Part shown: positions 1 through 9,380 of the stretch, in pieces
Position numbering within the stretch: the stretch's first letter is position 1
How the letters are laid out: the number at the start of each line of letters is the position of its first letter
From: Acidovorax sp.
GTDB taxonomy: Bacteria > Pseudomonadota > Gammaproteobacteria > Burkholderiales > Burkholderiaceae_C
NCBI RefSeq assembly: GCF_021287135.1
Contig: NZ_JAJTBB010000085.1
Span: 124,001-188,000 of the forward strand
Direction of reading: 5' to 3'
Length of the DNA stretch: 64,000 bases
Position numbers and translations under genes: made by a program
Notes under the pieces: model-generated
What the model was told of the DNA's origin: nothing
Database searches by the model: none
Seen by the model: the letters and a program-made list of their open reading frames with translations, nothing else

Positions 1-3000
1 TACAGGTCTTGCGACAGCCGCTTGCCGAAGGTGAGGGCGGCGGCGCTGGCGTCGTCGCCGGCACCGGGGCCGCGAAAACCGATTTCGTCCAGGCCGATGC
101 GGCTGGCCATGTTGCCCGCGCCGGCGTTGCCGCCGCTCCGGCGGCCCAGCAGGGTGAGCGCTGCCTGCTGCAGCACGGCGGCCTCGGCGCCGCCCGCGGA
201 GGCGTTGCGGCCAAGCACCACCCACGATAGCTTTTCGGCGTCGGGTAGTTCGGGGTCGGAGTACAGCGTGACCCGGGGCGCCTGGGCGCTGCCGGTCACC
301 TGCACCCCGGCGCGCACGCTGATGTTGGGCCGCAGCGCCAGGATGTCGAGCGACGGGTTGTTGTATGGCCCGTTGAATCGGATCAGGCCGGTTTCCACAT
401 TCAGCATCTGGCCCCAGGCGCGGTAGCGGCCCTCGTCGGTGCGCACTTCGCCGGTCACGCGCGGCGGCGCGCCGGCCACGGCGTTGCTGCGGATGTCGAC
501 CTCGCCCGTCAGGCGCGTGGTGATGCCGTGGCCGGAGAGTGCGAAGTCGCGCCCCAGGTTGAGGGTGATGGCGATGTCGGGCGGCTTGGCGGTTTCGGCC
601 TGGGCGGCCTTCTGGTTGGCTTGGGCGGCGGCCTGCGCCTTGGCCTGGTCTTCGCGGTCCTTGGCGGCAGAGCGCACCACCACGTCCGAGCCCAGGGTGG
701 GCGCTGTCTCGTCGGGCAGGATGATGGTAGCGCGGTCGGTGGTGAGCTGGCCGCGCAGGCGCAGCTGGCCCTGCTGCAACTGGGCCTGCAGCTGGCCCGA
801 GACGCTGACCTGCCGGTCCGCACGCACCAGCACCTGCAAGGCCTGGGCCTGCGCCTGCATGGACATGGTGATGCCCGATGCGCCCTGCGTGGCCGGGTCC
901 CAGGTGATGCGCCCCGTGCCGCTGAGGGTGCCGCCGTCCTGCGGCGCTGCGGTGCGGTTGCCGCTGAAGCCGGCAATGCGGGCGCCACTGCCGCGCCCGC
1001 CTTGCAGGCGGAATTCGGTGATGTCCAGTTGGTTGCCGCGCAAGGTGGCGCGCAGGCGGCCGCCCTGCAGGTCCACACCGTCGACCACGGAGCGCACGGC
1101 CAGGCCGTCGGCCCCCAGCGTGCCGGCCCAGCGGGGCGCGTCGCGCGTGCCGGACAGGGTGGCGTTGGCGTCGAAGGTGCCGCGCACGCGCCAGCCGGGC
1201 GGCGCCAGGGCGGACCAGACGCCCGCATCGGGCAGGCGGGCGCGCAGCGTGCCGGCCAGGGGGGCATCGGCCGCCCAGGTGATGGCGGCCAGGTCGGTGC
1301 TGGCACCTCCAGGGCCGCCCACGCCGGTGAGCCGGGTGCTGGCCGTGGCGTCGATGTCGCCCGCGCGTTCGCTGGCCCAGGCGAGCCGGGCGCGCAACGC
1401 TTCGCTTTCGACTTCCATGGAGACTTCGGCCTGGCGCACGCCCGCGGGCGTGCCGCCGGCCCCTGCGGCGGAGGCCTCGGTGGCGATCACGGTGGTGGCG
1501 CCTGCGCCGGCCCCCTGGCCGCGGCTTTGCACGGCGGTGACGGCGGTGGGGTCGCCCGCCAGGATGCGCAGGTCGCCGCTGGCCCGCCGCAGGCTTGCGC
1601 TGGCGCGCAGGGTGCTGGTGGTGTCCACGTTCCACTGCCCGTCCAGCACCAGCGTGCTGGCCAGGCCCATGCGGGCCAGCAGCGGTTGCGCCGGCACCCC
1701 GGCCGCGGCCGGGGTGCCGCCCATGCCCAGCGCATCGGCCCAGGCCATGGGCAGGCCTTGAAGCGTTCCCTGTGATTGCACTTGCAGGGTGGCGCCGGTG
1801 GTCAGTCGCACGGGCTGCCAGCGCAGCGCCACGGTGCCCGGCAGCGGGCCGGTCAGGCGGGCCTGGCCGGCTGAGGTCTGGAGCGTCACGGGGGCGCTGG
1901 GCGCGGGCTTGCCACCCGCCGCACGCCGGGGGGCGCTGGCAGTGCCCAAGGCCGTGTTCACGGTGATGGACAGCGGCTCGGCCAGCTGCAAGGTCCAGGG
2001 GCCGGGGCGCTGTGCATCCTGCGCCTGCAGGCGCAGTTCGCTGATCTGTGCGCGCCACTGGGCGGGCGCTGCCAAACCGGCTGACCAGCGCGTCTGCAGG
2101 CTGGCGCGCTGCACCTGCGGGGCCTGGCCGGCGTTGAGGCGCGCTTCGCCTTCCAGCACCCCGGTGGCCTGCAGCAGGTTGCCCGACAGCTCGGCTTTCA
2201 CGCCGCGCAACTGCACCGCCGTGGGCCGGCTGCCATGGTCCTTGGCAGGAGGCAGCACGAGGTCGAGTTGCGGCGTGGCGAGCGTGGCCTGCAGCGCAAA
2301 GGTGTCCTTGCCGGCGGGCAGGGCGCCGCCCCCGCTGGCCGCCTGCAGCTGGCGCGCCAGCGTCTGCCAGCCGCCCTTCCAGCGCGCGGTGACCGAGGCT
2401 GCGCCCTGGGCCGTGGCGCCTTGCAGGGCCGCCTGTGCCGAGCTGCCCACCCAGGGCAGGCTGGCGAGCCAGCGCTGGGTGGCCTCCACACTCGTCCACT
2501 GCAACTGCACTTCGCCGTTGCCGGTGGCGGGCGCGAGGCTGCCCTGGGCCCGGGCGGAGCCGCCGGGCACGGTGACGGCCAACTGGCCCTGCACGGCGGG
2601 CCCGGCCAGGCCAATGCGCAGGGCGGTGGCTTCGGCGCGCGCCTGCAGGGCGTCCAGCAGCAGGCGGTCCAGCAGCACGGTGCCGCCTGCCGCGGCGTTG
2701 CCCGGTGGGGCGGGCTGCCAGCGGCCTTGCGCGGTCAGGGTCTGGATGCCGAGCCGGGCGGGGCGGCCTGGGGCGGCGCGCACGGGCGCGGCCGCAGCCC
2801 CGGTGGCGCGGATGTCGGCGCTGAAGCGCACCTGCTCGCCCTGCATTTGCGCGCTGATGCGGCCGGCCAGCGGCGTGCCGGCCATCGCGGTGTGCAGCAG
2901 TTCGGGGCGCAGGTTGCGCAGCTCGGCCTGGCCTTCCAGTGCCTGGGTGGCGGGCGTGTAGCGGCCCTGCAGCGTGGCGGTGCCCGGCCCCGCGGTGGCC

Positions 3001-4241
3001 ACGGCGTGGGGCACGGACCAGTGCGTGCCGTCGTAGCGGGCCTCGGCCTGCAGTGCGGACAAGGGCAGGCGGCCCTGATCCCAGGGGCCGGGCAGATCGT
3101 TGCGCAGCTCGGCCCGCAGGGACCAGCCGGTGCCAGAGGGCGCGGGCGCGGTGGCCGGGGGAGGGGGGGGAGGGCTCGGGTGGTTGCCCGCCACCTCCAC
3201 CGGCCCGGCCTGCACGGAGCCTTGCAGCTGCGTGCGGGGCGCTTGGGGCCACAGCGCGGCCAGGTCCAGGGCGCGCAGCGTTGCCGTGGCGGCCTGCAAA
3301 GGCTGGGTGGCCCAGGGCGCGAGCGTAGCGGCCAGGTCGGCCTGCATGGCGGGCTGCGCAGCAGGCGGCGGCGTCGCCGCGGCGGTGGCGGGGCGGATGC
3401 GCGCCTTCAACTCCAGCGACGCATCGGGCGCCGCCAGGGAGCCTTGCAGCGTGGCCAGGGCATCCAGGGGCAGCGGGGCACCGCCCCCGGGCACGGCGGT
3501 CTGCACGGTGCCGTCCACGGTGGCAGACAAGGCCATGGGTGCGTCGGCCTGCAAGGTGGCGCTGGCGGTGTAGCGGCCCTGCGCCAGTTCCACATGGTCG
3601 ATCTTCAGCCGGTGTTCCCGGCCATCAAAGCGGTAGTCGCCCTGCAGGCCCAGCACCTGCACGTTCTGCGCGCCCGCCCACTCGAGGGTGTCCACGCGGA
3701 AGGGGATGCCGATCTGCAACGGCAGCTGGAGCTGCGTGAGCGGCGCACGCGGCTCGGTGCTGGGCGGTGCATCGGCGGCGGGAGTGATCTGCACGCGGGC
3801 GGCATGCACTTCGCCCAGCTCCAGGCGGCGCTGCAGCAGGGGCATGAGCTGCCAGCCCAGTGCGATGTCGTTCACCTCCACCGACAGCGACGGGCTGCTC
3901 CAGCGCAGCCAGCCGATGCGCCCGCCGCTGCGCAGCGACCCGGTCACGTCGCGGCTTTCCAGCTGTTGGCCGGCGGGCAGGTACTGCGCGGCGCGGGCCA
4001 GGGCTGCGGCCAGCGAGGTGCCGCTACCGGCCCACCCCCACAGCGCGGCGGCCGCAGCGATGAGCAGTGCCACCAGAGCGGCCAGCAGCCACCCCAGGCC
4101 CCGCAGCACGCGGCGCGTGCGGGACCGTGGCCGCCGGGGCGGCTGCGGCGCGGACGAAGCCCCGGCGCTGAAGTCCGAAGAGGGCCCGCGCGCGCGGGGG
4201 GCGGGCGCCGTGGTGGTCGAGGAAGGGCGGGTTTCGGCCAT
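1..4241 (-). CDS. tamB: TamB, inner-membrane subunit of the translocation and assembly module (3' end beyond window)
   Basis: TamB spans the periplasm and works with the outer-membrane protein TamA in outer-membrane protein and lipid transport. The frame is open from the ATG to the left edge of the window (about 1,413 codons), so only roughly the last hundred residues appear to be missing. Residues 1-45 are basic and low-complexity, one membrane anchor lies near residues 48-70, and the rest is the long beta-rich DUF490/AsmA-like region. The C-terminal TamB domain is recognised by LPDAEKLSWVVLGR close to the edge. The ATG overlaps the tamA TGA by one base (TGATG), so the two genes are translationally coupled. 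The assignment rests on the tamA partner, the overall architecture and the C-terminal motif. Confidence 0.92.
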   Translation of the reverse strand, partial: MAETRPSSTTTAPAPRARGPSSDFSAGASSAPQPPRRPRSRTRRVLRGLGWLLAALVALLIAAAAALWGWAGSGTSLAAALARAAQYLPAGQQLESRDVTGSLRSGGRIGWLRWSSPSLSVEVNDIALGWQLMPLLQRRLELGEVHAARVQITPAADAPPSTEPRAPLTQLQLPLQIGIPFRVDTLEWAGAQNVQVLGLQGDYRFDGREHRLKIDHVELAQGRYTASATLQADAPMALSATVDGTVQTAVPGGGAPLPLDALATLQGSLAAPDASLELKARIRPATAAATPPPAAQPAMQADLAATLAPWATQPLQAATATLRALDLAALWPQAPRTQLQGSVQAGPVEVAGNHPSPPPPPPATAPAPSGTGWSLRAELRNDLPGPWDQGRLPLSALQAEARYDGTHWSVPHAVATAGPGTATLQGRYTPATQALEGQAELRNLRPELLHTAMAGTPLAGRISAQMQGEQVRFSADIRATGAAAAPVRAAPGRPARLGIQTLTAQGRWQPAPPGNAAAGGTVLLDRLLLDALQARAEATALRIGLAGPAVQGQLAVTVPGGSARAQGSLAPATGNGEVQLQWTSVEATQRWLASLPWVGSSAQAALQGATAQGAASVTARWKGGWQTLARQLQAASGGGALPAGKDTFALQATLATPQLDLVLPPAKDHGSRPTAVQLRGVKAELSGNLLQATGVLEGEARLNAGQAPQVQRASLQTRWSAGLAAPAQWRAQISELRLQAQDAQRPGPWTLQLAEPLSITVNTALGTASAPRRAAGGKPAPSAPVTLQTSAGQARLTGPLPGTVALRWQPVRLTTGATLQVQSQGTLQGLPMAWADALGMGGTPAAAGVPAQPLLARMGLASTLVLDGQWNVDTTSTLRASASLRRASGDLRILAGDPTAVTAVQSRGQGAGAGATTVIATEASAAGAGGTPAGVRQAEVSMEVESEALRARLAWASERAGDIDATASTRLTGVGGPGGASTDLAAITWAADAPLAGTLRARLPDAGVWSALAPPGWRVRGTFDANATLSGTRDAPRWAGTLGADGLAVRSVVDGVDLQGGRLRATLRGNQLDITEFRLQGGRGSGARIAGFSGNRTAAPQDGGTLSGTGRITWDPATQGASGITMSMQAQAQALQVLVRADRQVSVSGQLQAQLQQGQLRLRGQLTTDRATIILPDETAPTLGSDVVVRSAAKDREDQAKAQAAAQANQKAAQAETAKPPDIAITLNLGRDFALSGHGITTRLTGEVDIRSNAVAGAPPRVTGEVRTDEGRYRAWGQMLNVETGLIRFNGPYNNPSLDILALRPNISVRAGVQVTGSAQAPRVTLYSDPELPDAEKLSWVVLGRNASAGGAEAAVLQQAALTLLGRRSGGNAGAGNMASRIGLDEIGFRGPGAGDDASAAALTFGKRLSQDL

Positions 4242-6223
4242 CAGAAGCTGAACCCCAGCCGCAGGTGCAGCCGCACTTCCTTGGTCTTCACGCCATAGGC
4301 CAGGTCGGCCTGCAGCGGGCCCACCGGGCTGCGCCAGCGCACGCCGGCGCCCACGCCCACGCGGGGGTCCAGGTCGCCGGCGTGGTCGGCCACGGCGCCG
4401 GCATCCACGAACAGGGTGCTTTCCCAGTCGGTCATCGCGCCCTGGTAGATGATGGGACGCTGCCATTCCACGCTGCCCACGGCCAGGTAGCGGCCCCCGT
4501 ACAGCTGGCCGTTGTCGGTGCGCGCGCCGATGCTGCGGTAGCCGTAGCCGCGCACGGTGGTGTCCCCACCGGTCAGGAAGAGTTGGGTCACCGGCACCTG
4601 CGCGCCGTCACGCGCCAGCACGGCGCCGGCCTCGGTGCGCACGGCGATGCGCGCGTTGCGGCCCTGGCCCGCGTCGTCCTGCACGCGGCCCGCGGGGATG
4701 AAAGTCTGCCAGCGCACCAGCGTGCGCACGAACGGGTCGCGCTCGGGCCGCAGCGTGGTGCCCAGGCCCAGCTCCACGGCGATGCCATGGCCGCGCGTGG
4801 GAGCCGTGAGGCTGTTGAAGTAGCGGCCTGTCCAGCCATAGTTCACGCTCACCGCCGTGCCGGAAGGCGGGGCGTTGGGGCCCTGGCTGTTGGCGTAGTC
4901 GTACTGCAGGAAATAGCTGCGGTCGATGGTCTTGGTGCTCTTGCTGCGGCCCGAACGCAGGCGGCCGCTGTTGGTTTCGTAGTCGCCCGTGTCTTCGCGC
5001 TGCACCTGGCCGCCGGCAAACCAGCGCCAGCCGTTGTTGTCCGGCAGGGCCGTCCACTCGGAGCTGGCGAGCTTGGCCTTGCGGTCCAGCGACAGTTTGC
5101 TCACCGCGCGCCAGCCGATGCCGGGCAGGCGGTTGTGGATGTGCTCCAGCGACAGCCGGGCGCCGCTGTCGGTGGAAAAGCCGGGGCCGAACACGAGCTT
5201 CTGCAGCGGGGCCTCGCGCACATGGGCGACCACGGGGGCTGCCTGGGGGTCGGTGCCTTCGGTGTCGAGCGTGAGGAACACGGCGTCGTAGTAGCCGCTG
5301 CTGGCCAGCCGCAGCTGGGCATCCAGCATCTCGGCCTCGTCGTACACCGATCCCGTGGGCAGACGGGCCAGGCGGCGCGCGCCGTCCGGGTCATAGCGTT
5401 CGTTGCCTTGCACGCGCAGTGCGCCGAAGCGGTAGGCGGGGCCGGGGTCGTAGGTCACGCTGAGCTTGGCTTCGTGCGTGTCGGCATCGATCTCGGCGCG
5501 GCTGTTGGCAATGCGCGCCGTGGGGTGGCGGCGGGCCTGCAACTGGCGCAGGCCGTCGTTTTTTGCGCTGTCCCACGCGCTCTGCGTGAAAGGCTGGCCC
5601 GGCTGCAGCGACCAGTCGCGCTGCACGCGCTGTTGCTGGCGCAGGCTGGCTTGCTGCTGCCGGTCTGGCGCACTCTGCGGGGCTTGCGCATCGGACGCTG
5701 GGGCAGGTGCCTCCGCGGGGCCGGTGAAGTCGATGGCTGCGCTGGCAATGCGCGTCTGGGGGCCTGGCTCCACCGTGACCACGACGGTGCGCGGCGCGGC
5801 TTTGCTCTCTGGGGTCTCGGTCAGCTCCACGGTGATGGTGGGCGCGAAATAGCCCAGCGTGCCCAGCAGCTCGCGCGCATTGGCATCCGTGGCGCCCAGC
5901 AGGCGCTGCAGTTCGCTGGGGTGCAGGTCGGGCAGGTGCCGAAAGCGCTGCAGCTCCAGGTGGCGCTCCAGCGTGTCGCGCACGGTGCCGGGCGCTCGCA
6001 CTTCCACCGCGAACGCGGGCGCGCCCGCGGCCTCGGCCACCGGGGCGTCGGGGTCTGCAGGCGCGGTGCGGTGGGGCAGCAGGCTGCAACCGGGCAGGCC
6101 CAGCAGCGCAGCCGAAAGCAGCAACGCCGGCCACGGGGCCGGCGTTGAAGATCGGGCGGAAACCAGGCGCAACACGCGGGACAGCACAGCGGGAAGAAAT
6201 GGAGGAAGGACGAAATGGTACAT
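4241..6223 (-). CDS. tamA: TamA, outer-membrane Omp85-family assembly protein
   Basis: Omp85/BamA-superfamily beta-barrel that pairs with TamB. The protein has an N-terminal hydrophobic segment with a lipobox-like LLGLPGC, POTRA repeats in the first half (for example around YRFGALRVQGNERYDPDGA), and a C-terminal barrel whose last strand ends in Phe (LRLGFSF), the outer-membrane insertion signature. It contains the VRGY-type motif (TTVRGYGYRS) expected in the barrel lid loop. About 660 residues from the ATG used here. A GTG at 6280 would add 19 residues, and a GTG at 6175 would give a shorter, more typical lipoprotein leader; none has a clear Shine-Dalgarno. The lipobox is unusual for a barrel protein and may be coincidental. 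Confidence 0.9.
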   Translation of the reverse strand: MYHFVLPPFLPAVLSRVLRLVSARSSTPAPWPALLLSAALLGLPGCSLLPHRTAPADPDAPVAEAAGAPAFAVEVRAPGTVRDTLERHLELQRFRHLPDLHPSELQRLLGATDANARELLGTLGYFAPTITVELTETPESKAAPRTVVVTVEPGPQTRIASAAIDFTGPAEAPAPASDAQAPQSAPDRQQQASLRQQQRVQRDWSLQPGQPFTQSAWDSAKNDGLRQLQARRHPTARIANSRAEIDADTHEAKLSVTYDPGPAYRFGALRVQGNERYDPDGARRLARLPTGSVYDEAEMLDAQLRLASSGYYDAVFLTLDTEGTDPQAAPVVAHVREAPLQKLVFGPGFSTDSGARLSLEHIHNRLPGIGWRAVSKLSLDRKAKLASSEWTALPDNNGWRWFAGGQVQREDTGDYETNSGRLRSGRSKSTKTIDRSYFLQYDYANSQGPNAPPSGTAVSVNYGWTGRYFNSLTAPTRGHGIAVELGLGTTLRPERDPFVRTLVRWQTFIPAGRVQDDAGQGRNARIAVRTEAGAVLARDGAQVPVTQLFLTGGDTTVRGYGYRSIGARTDNGQLYGGRYLAVGSVEWQRPIIYQGAMTDWESTLFVDAGAVADHAGDLDPRVGVGAGVRWRSPVGPLQADLAYGVKTKEVRLHLRLGFSF

Positions 6224-6372
6224 GCGCGGACGCCGGGCACTGCCGCCGCGCCTGTCCGGCAGTGCCTGCGGCACCGCCACTATGCACCCAAAGCCGGGCC
6301 GGGCGTGTCAGACAGGAGCGCGCGATGCGCCGCCCCGCGGGGCATCCGCCGCGGCTGCCCGGCCGCGCCGCG

Positions 6373-7560
6373 TCACTTGGACAGCAGCCGCATCGTCTCT
6401 TCCAGCCCCTTGAGCGACAGCGGGTACATGCGGTTGCCGATGAGCTGCTGGATGATGCTGATGCTCTGGCGGTACTGCCATACGCCCTGCGGCTCGGGGT
6501 TGATCCAGGCGTGCTTGGGGAAGGCGTGCGTCAGCCGCTGGATCCACTCGGCGCCGGGTTCCTCGTTGTTGTATTCCACGCTGCCGCCGGGCTGCAGGAT
6601 CTCGTAGGGGCTCATGGTGGCGTCCCCCACGAAGATCAGCTTGTAGTCCTTGTTGTACTTGCGGATGATGTCCCAGGTGGGGAACTTCTCGGCAAAGCGG
6701 CGGCGGTTGTTCTTCCACATGAAGTCGTACACGCAGTTGTGGAAGTAGTAGAACTCCAGGTGCTTGAACTCGTTCTTCACGGCACTGAACAGTTCTTCCA
6801 CGCGCTGGATGTGCTCGTCCATGGTGCCGCCTACATCCATCAGCAGCAGCACCTTCACGTTGTTGTGCCGCTCGGGCACCATCTTGATGTCCAGGAACCC
6901 GGCGTTGGCGGCCGTGCTGCGGATGGTGTCCGGCAGGTCCAGCTCCAGTTCGTGCCCTTCGCGCGCAAACTTGCGCAGGCGGCGCAGCGCCACCTTGATG
7001 TTGCGCGTGCCCAGCTCCTGCTGGTCGTCGTAGTCCTTGTAGGCGCGCTGCTCCCACACCTTCACGGCGCTCTTGTTCTTGCCCGCGCCGCCAATGCGCA
7101 CGCCCTGCGGGTTGTAGCCGCCGTGGCCGAACGGGCTGGTGCCGCCCGTGCCGATCCACTTGCTGCCGCCCTCGTGGCGCTCCTTTTGTTCTTCGAGGCG
7201 CTTCTTGAGCGTCTCCATCAGCTCGTCCCAGCCCATCTTCTCGATGGCGGCTTTTTCCTCGGGCGTGAGTTCCTTTTCGAGGATCTTGCGCAGCCAGTCG
7301 GCGGGGATGTCCTTGGTGAAATCGGCCACCATCTCCACGCCCTTGAAGTAGGCGCCGAAGGCCCGGTCGAATTTGTCGTAGTGCTTCTCGTCCTTGACCA
7401 GCGTGAGGCGCGCAAGGTTGTAGAAGTCGTCCAGGCTCCACGCGTCATCCGACTTGGGGCCCACCACGCCCGCCTGCAGCGCTTCAAGCAGGGTGAGGTA
7501 TTCCTTGACCGACACCGGCAGCTTGGCCGAACGCAGGGTGTAGAAGAAGTCGATGAGCAT
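6373..7560 (-). CDS. VWA domain protein of the CoxE-like type
   Basis: A 395-residue cytoplasmic protein with a C-terminal von Willebrand A domain. The metal-site motif reads MDVGGTMD (residues 241-248), so the usual DxSxS is altered to DxGxT. The N-terminal half is helical and charged, with a glycine-rich linker near residues 130-162 (FGHGGYNPQG). Proteins of this type are found with MoxR AAA+ ATPases and are thought to act with them in assembling or remodelling a target; a moxR gene lies three genes upstream in the same orientation. The specific client cannot be read from the sequence. The upstream GNAT gene ends 18 bases before this ATG. Confidence 0.85.
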   Translation of the reverse strand: MLIDFFYTLRSAKLPVSVKEYLTLLEALQAGVVGPKSDDAWSLDDFYNLARLTLVKDEKHYDKFDRAFGAYFKGVEMVADFTKDIPADWLRKILEKELTPEEKAAIEKMGWDELMETLKKRLEEQKERHEGGSKWIGTGGTSPFGHGGYNPQGVRIGGAGKNKSAVKVWEQRAYKDYDDQQELGTRNIKVALRRLRKFAREGHELELDLPDTIRSTAANAGFLDIKMVPERHNNVKVLLLMDVGGTMDEHIQRVEELFSAVKNEFKHLEFYYFHNCVYDFMWKNNRRRFAEKFPTWDIIRKYNKDYKLIFVGDATMSPYEILQPGGSVEYNNEEPGAEWIQRLTHAFPKHAWINPEPQGVWQYRQSISIIQQLIGNRMYPLSLKGLEETMRLLSK

Positions 7561-7562
7561 AG

Positions 7563-7590
7563 TTTTGGCCTCTGGCGCTTACTGGGCGTG
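7563..7590 (-). repeat. Partial copy of the Comamonadaceae extragenic repeat
   Basis: Read on the minus strand this stretch is TAAGCGCCAGAGGCCAAAA, matching the 3' half of the repeat seen at 30336 and 44482 (TAAAGCGCTAGAG...). It lies between the GNAT and VWA genes and supplies the TAA stop codon of the GNAT gene. Only half of the unit is recognisable, so the call is tentative. Confidence 0.45.
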
Positions 7591-8181
7591 CGCGCGGCGC
7601 TCCAAAAGGTATAGCAGCTGCGCCTTGGCCTCCGGCCATTCGCCCGCGCGCATGCTGTACATCACGGTGTCGCGGATGGTGCCGTCGCGTCGCGGCGCGT
7701 GGCCGCGGATCACGCCGTCCTTCTTGGCGCCCAGCCGCTCGATGGCGCGCTGCGACGCAAAGTTGAAGTTGTCCGTGCGCCAGCCCACCACATGGCAGCC
7801 CAGCGTGTCGAACGCGTGGCCCATCATCAGGAGCTTGGCGGTGGTGTTGACGTGCGTGCGCTGCACGCTCTGGCGGTACCAGGTGTAGCCGATCTCCACG
7901 CGCTTCACGGCAGGCAGGATGTCGTGGTAGCTGGTGGTGCCCAGCACGGTGCCGGTGGCGTCCTCCACCACGGCAAAGGCAAAGCGGTTGCCCTCGTCGC
8001 GCATGCGCAGCGCGTCCTCGATGTACTTGCGCGTGTTCTCGGGCTCGGGCACCGAGGTGACGCGCAGGTTCCACAGCGCACCATCGGCGGCTGCGGTGCG
8101 CAGGCCGTCTTCATGGACCAATGCCAGGGGCTCCAGGCGCACGCCGCGGTCGCGCAGCGTCACGGGTTCTACAAAAGCCAT
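7579..8181 (-). CDS. GNAT-family N-acetyltransferase (RimJ/RimL-like)
   Basis: A 200-residue acetyl-CoA-dependent N-acetyltransferase. The family core is visible as the RFAFAVVEDATGTVLGT strand pair followed by EIGYTWYRQSVQRTHVN and a helix with MMGHAFDTLGCHVVGWRTDN, the usual beta4-beta5 and acetyl-CoA region, with NFASQRAIERLGAKKDGVIR near the C-terminus as in RimJ/RimL-type enzymes. The substrate (protein N-terminus or small amine) cannot be told. It sits within the moxR-VWA operon, 14 bases downstream of the small membrane-protein gene. Confidence 0.85.
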   Translation of the reverse strand: MAFVEPVTLRDRGVRLEPLALVHEDGLRTAAADGALWNLRVTSVPEPENTRKYIEDALRMRDEGNRFAFAVVEDATGTVLGTTSYHDILPAVKRVEIGYTWYRQSVQRTHVNTTAKLLMMGHAFDTLGCHVVGWRTDNFNFASQRAIERLGAKKDGVIRGHAPRRDGTIRDTVMYSMRAGEWPEAKAQLLYLLERRAHAQ

Positions 8182-8194
8182 GCGTCTTTCCTCA

Positions 8195-8431
8195 TCAATC
8201 CTTGGGCGGCTGGGGGCGGCTGCGCTGCCACCACCGCGCTCCGTGCAGCCCCAGGCCGCCGCCCAGGCCCACCAGCGCGATGCCGATCAGGCTGGCCGTG
8301 CCGTAGCCCGGTGCAAAAATGTCCATGCCCAGCAGTTGGCCCAGCCAGAACCCCAGCAGCGCGCCACCCACAAAGCCGACCGCGTCGGCCACGCCCTGGG
8401 CCAGCAGGTGGTGGGGGTCCTGCGGCGCCAT
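8195..8431 (-). CDS. Small glycine-rich membrane protein
   Basis: A 78-residue protein with two predicted membrane segments (about residues 16-36 and 44-64), both rich in small residues and GxxxG spacing (GGALLGFWLGQLLG, LVGLGGGLG). No family is recognised. Its ATG directly abuts the TAA of moxR and it is followed 14 bases later by the GNAT gene, so it is almost certainly co-transcribed with moxR and may place the MoxR/VWA system at the membrane; that role is inference. Confidence 0.7.
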   Translation of the reverse strand: MAPQDPHHLLAQGVADAVGFVGGALLGFWLGQLLGMDIFAPGYGTASLIGIALVGLGGGLGLHGARWWQRSRPQPPKD

Positions 8432-9280
8432 TTAGCGGTTGCGCTGGTTCATGAACACGAGCTTCTCGAACAGGCTCACGTCCTGTTCGTTCTTCAGCAG
8501 CGCGCCCACCAGCGGCGGCACGGCCACCTTGTTGTCGGCGCTTTGCAGGGCCGACAGCGGAATGTCCTCGGCCACCAGCAGCTTGAGCCAATCGATCAGC
8601 TCGCTGGTGGAGGGCTTCTTCTTGAGGCCGGGCAGGTTGCGCACGTCGTAGAACGTCTTCATCGCCACGGTGAGCAGCTCGCTCTTGAGCGTGGGGAAGT
8701 GCACGTTCACGATCTGGCGCATCGTGTCGGCCTCCGGGAACTTGATGAAGTGGAAGAAGCACCGGCGCAGGAAGGCGTCGGGCAGCTCCTTCTCGTTGTT
8801 GGAGGTGATGAACACCAGCGGGCGGTGCTTGGCCTTGATGAGTTCCCGCGTCTCGTAGCAGTAGAACTCCATGCGGTCGATCTCGCGCAGCAGGTCGTTC
8901 GGAAACTCGATGTCGGCCTTGTCGATCTCATCGATCAAGAGCGCCACGGGGCGGTCGGACGTGAAGGCCTGCCACAGCACGCCCTGCACGATGTAGTTGC
9001 GGATGTCCTTGACCTTGTCGCTGCCGCCTTCGAGCTGGCTGTCGCGCAGGCGGCTCACCGCGTCGTATTCATACAGGCCCTGTTGCGCCTTGGTGGTGGA
9101 CTTGATGTGCCATTGCAGCAGCGGCATGTCCAGCGCCTGCGCCACTTCCTCGGCCAGCATCGTCTTGCCGGTGCCGGGCTCGCCCTTGATGAGCAGCGGG
9201 CGCTGCAATGTGATGGCCGCGTTCACTGCGAGCATCAAGTCCTGGGTGGCGACGTAGTTCTGAGAACCTTGAAATTTCAT
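8432..9280 (-). CDS. MoxR-family AAA+ ATPase
   Basis: A 282-residue ATPase of the MoxR group, chaperone-like AAA+ proteins that act with VWA-domain partners. Walker A is GEPGTGKT at residues 33-40, Walker B is VALLIDEIDKAD, and sensor 1 lies in FITSNNEKELPDAFLRRC. The ATG at 9280 was chosen because it begins a canonical MoxR N-terminus (MKFQGSQNYVATQ); upstream in-frame codons give sequence unrelated to the family. First gene of a four-gene run ending with the VWA gene at 6373. Confidence 0.92.
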   Translation of the reverse strand: MKFQGSQNYVATQDLMLAVNAAITLQRPLLIKGEPGTGKTMLAEEVAQALDMPLLQWHIKSTTKAQQGLYEYDAVSRLRDSQLEGGSDKVKDIRNYIVQGVLWQAFTSDRPVALLIDEIDKADIEFPNDLLREIDRMEFYCYETRELIKAKHRPLVFITSNNEKELPDAFLRRCFFHFIKFPEADTMRQIVNVHFPTLKSELLTVAMKTFYDVRNLPGLKKKPSTSELIDWLKLLVAEDIPLSALQSADNKVAVPPLVGALLKNEQDVSLFEKLVFMNQRNR

Positions 9281-9312
9281 GAGGGAAATCACCGAAACAT
9301 TGATGAATGGGC

Positions 9313-9333
9313 TTGACAGGCGCTGGCTATAAT
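9313..9333 (+). promoter_or_regulatory. Possible promoter of the cytochrome c gene
   Basis: A perfect TATAAT occurs at 9328-9333, 47 bases upstream of the cytochrome ATG. A perfect TTGACA at 9313-9318 is only 9 bases upstream of it, too close to be its -35 partner. The -10 hexamer is likely real; the -35 is unresolved. Confidence 0.45.
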
Positions 9334-9380
9334 CATCAGTCGAGCAGAGCCCCGAACTTCCACGAGATTGTGCGCGCAAA

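Noticed and set aside
2235-4298. Long plus-strand open frame (687 codons) opposite tamB
   Set aside because: High-GC shadow of the tamB reading frame: glycine/arginine-rich, no family motif, no ribosome-binding site.
4265-6148. Long plus-strand open frame (627 codons) opposite tamA
   Set aside because: Antisense shadow with histidine/alanine/glycine-rich sequence; tamA is clear on the other strand.
9313-9333. TTGACA/TATAAT as a canonical sigma-70 promoter
   Set aside because: The two hexamers are only 9 bases apart, too close for a sigma-70 pair; only the -10 is kept as likely.
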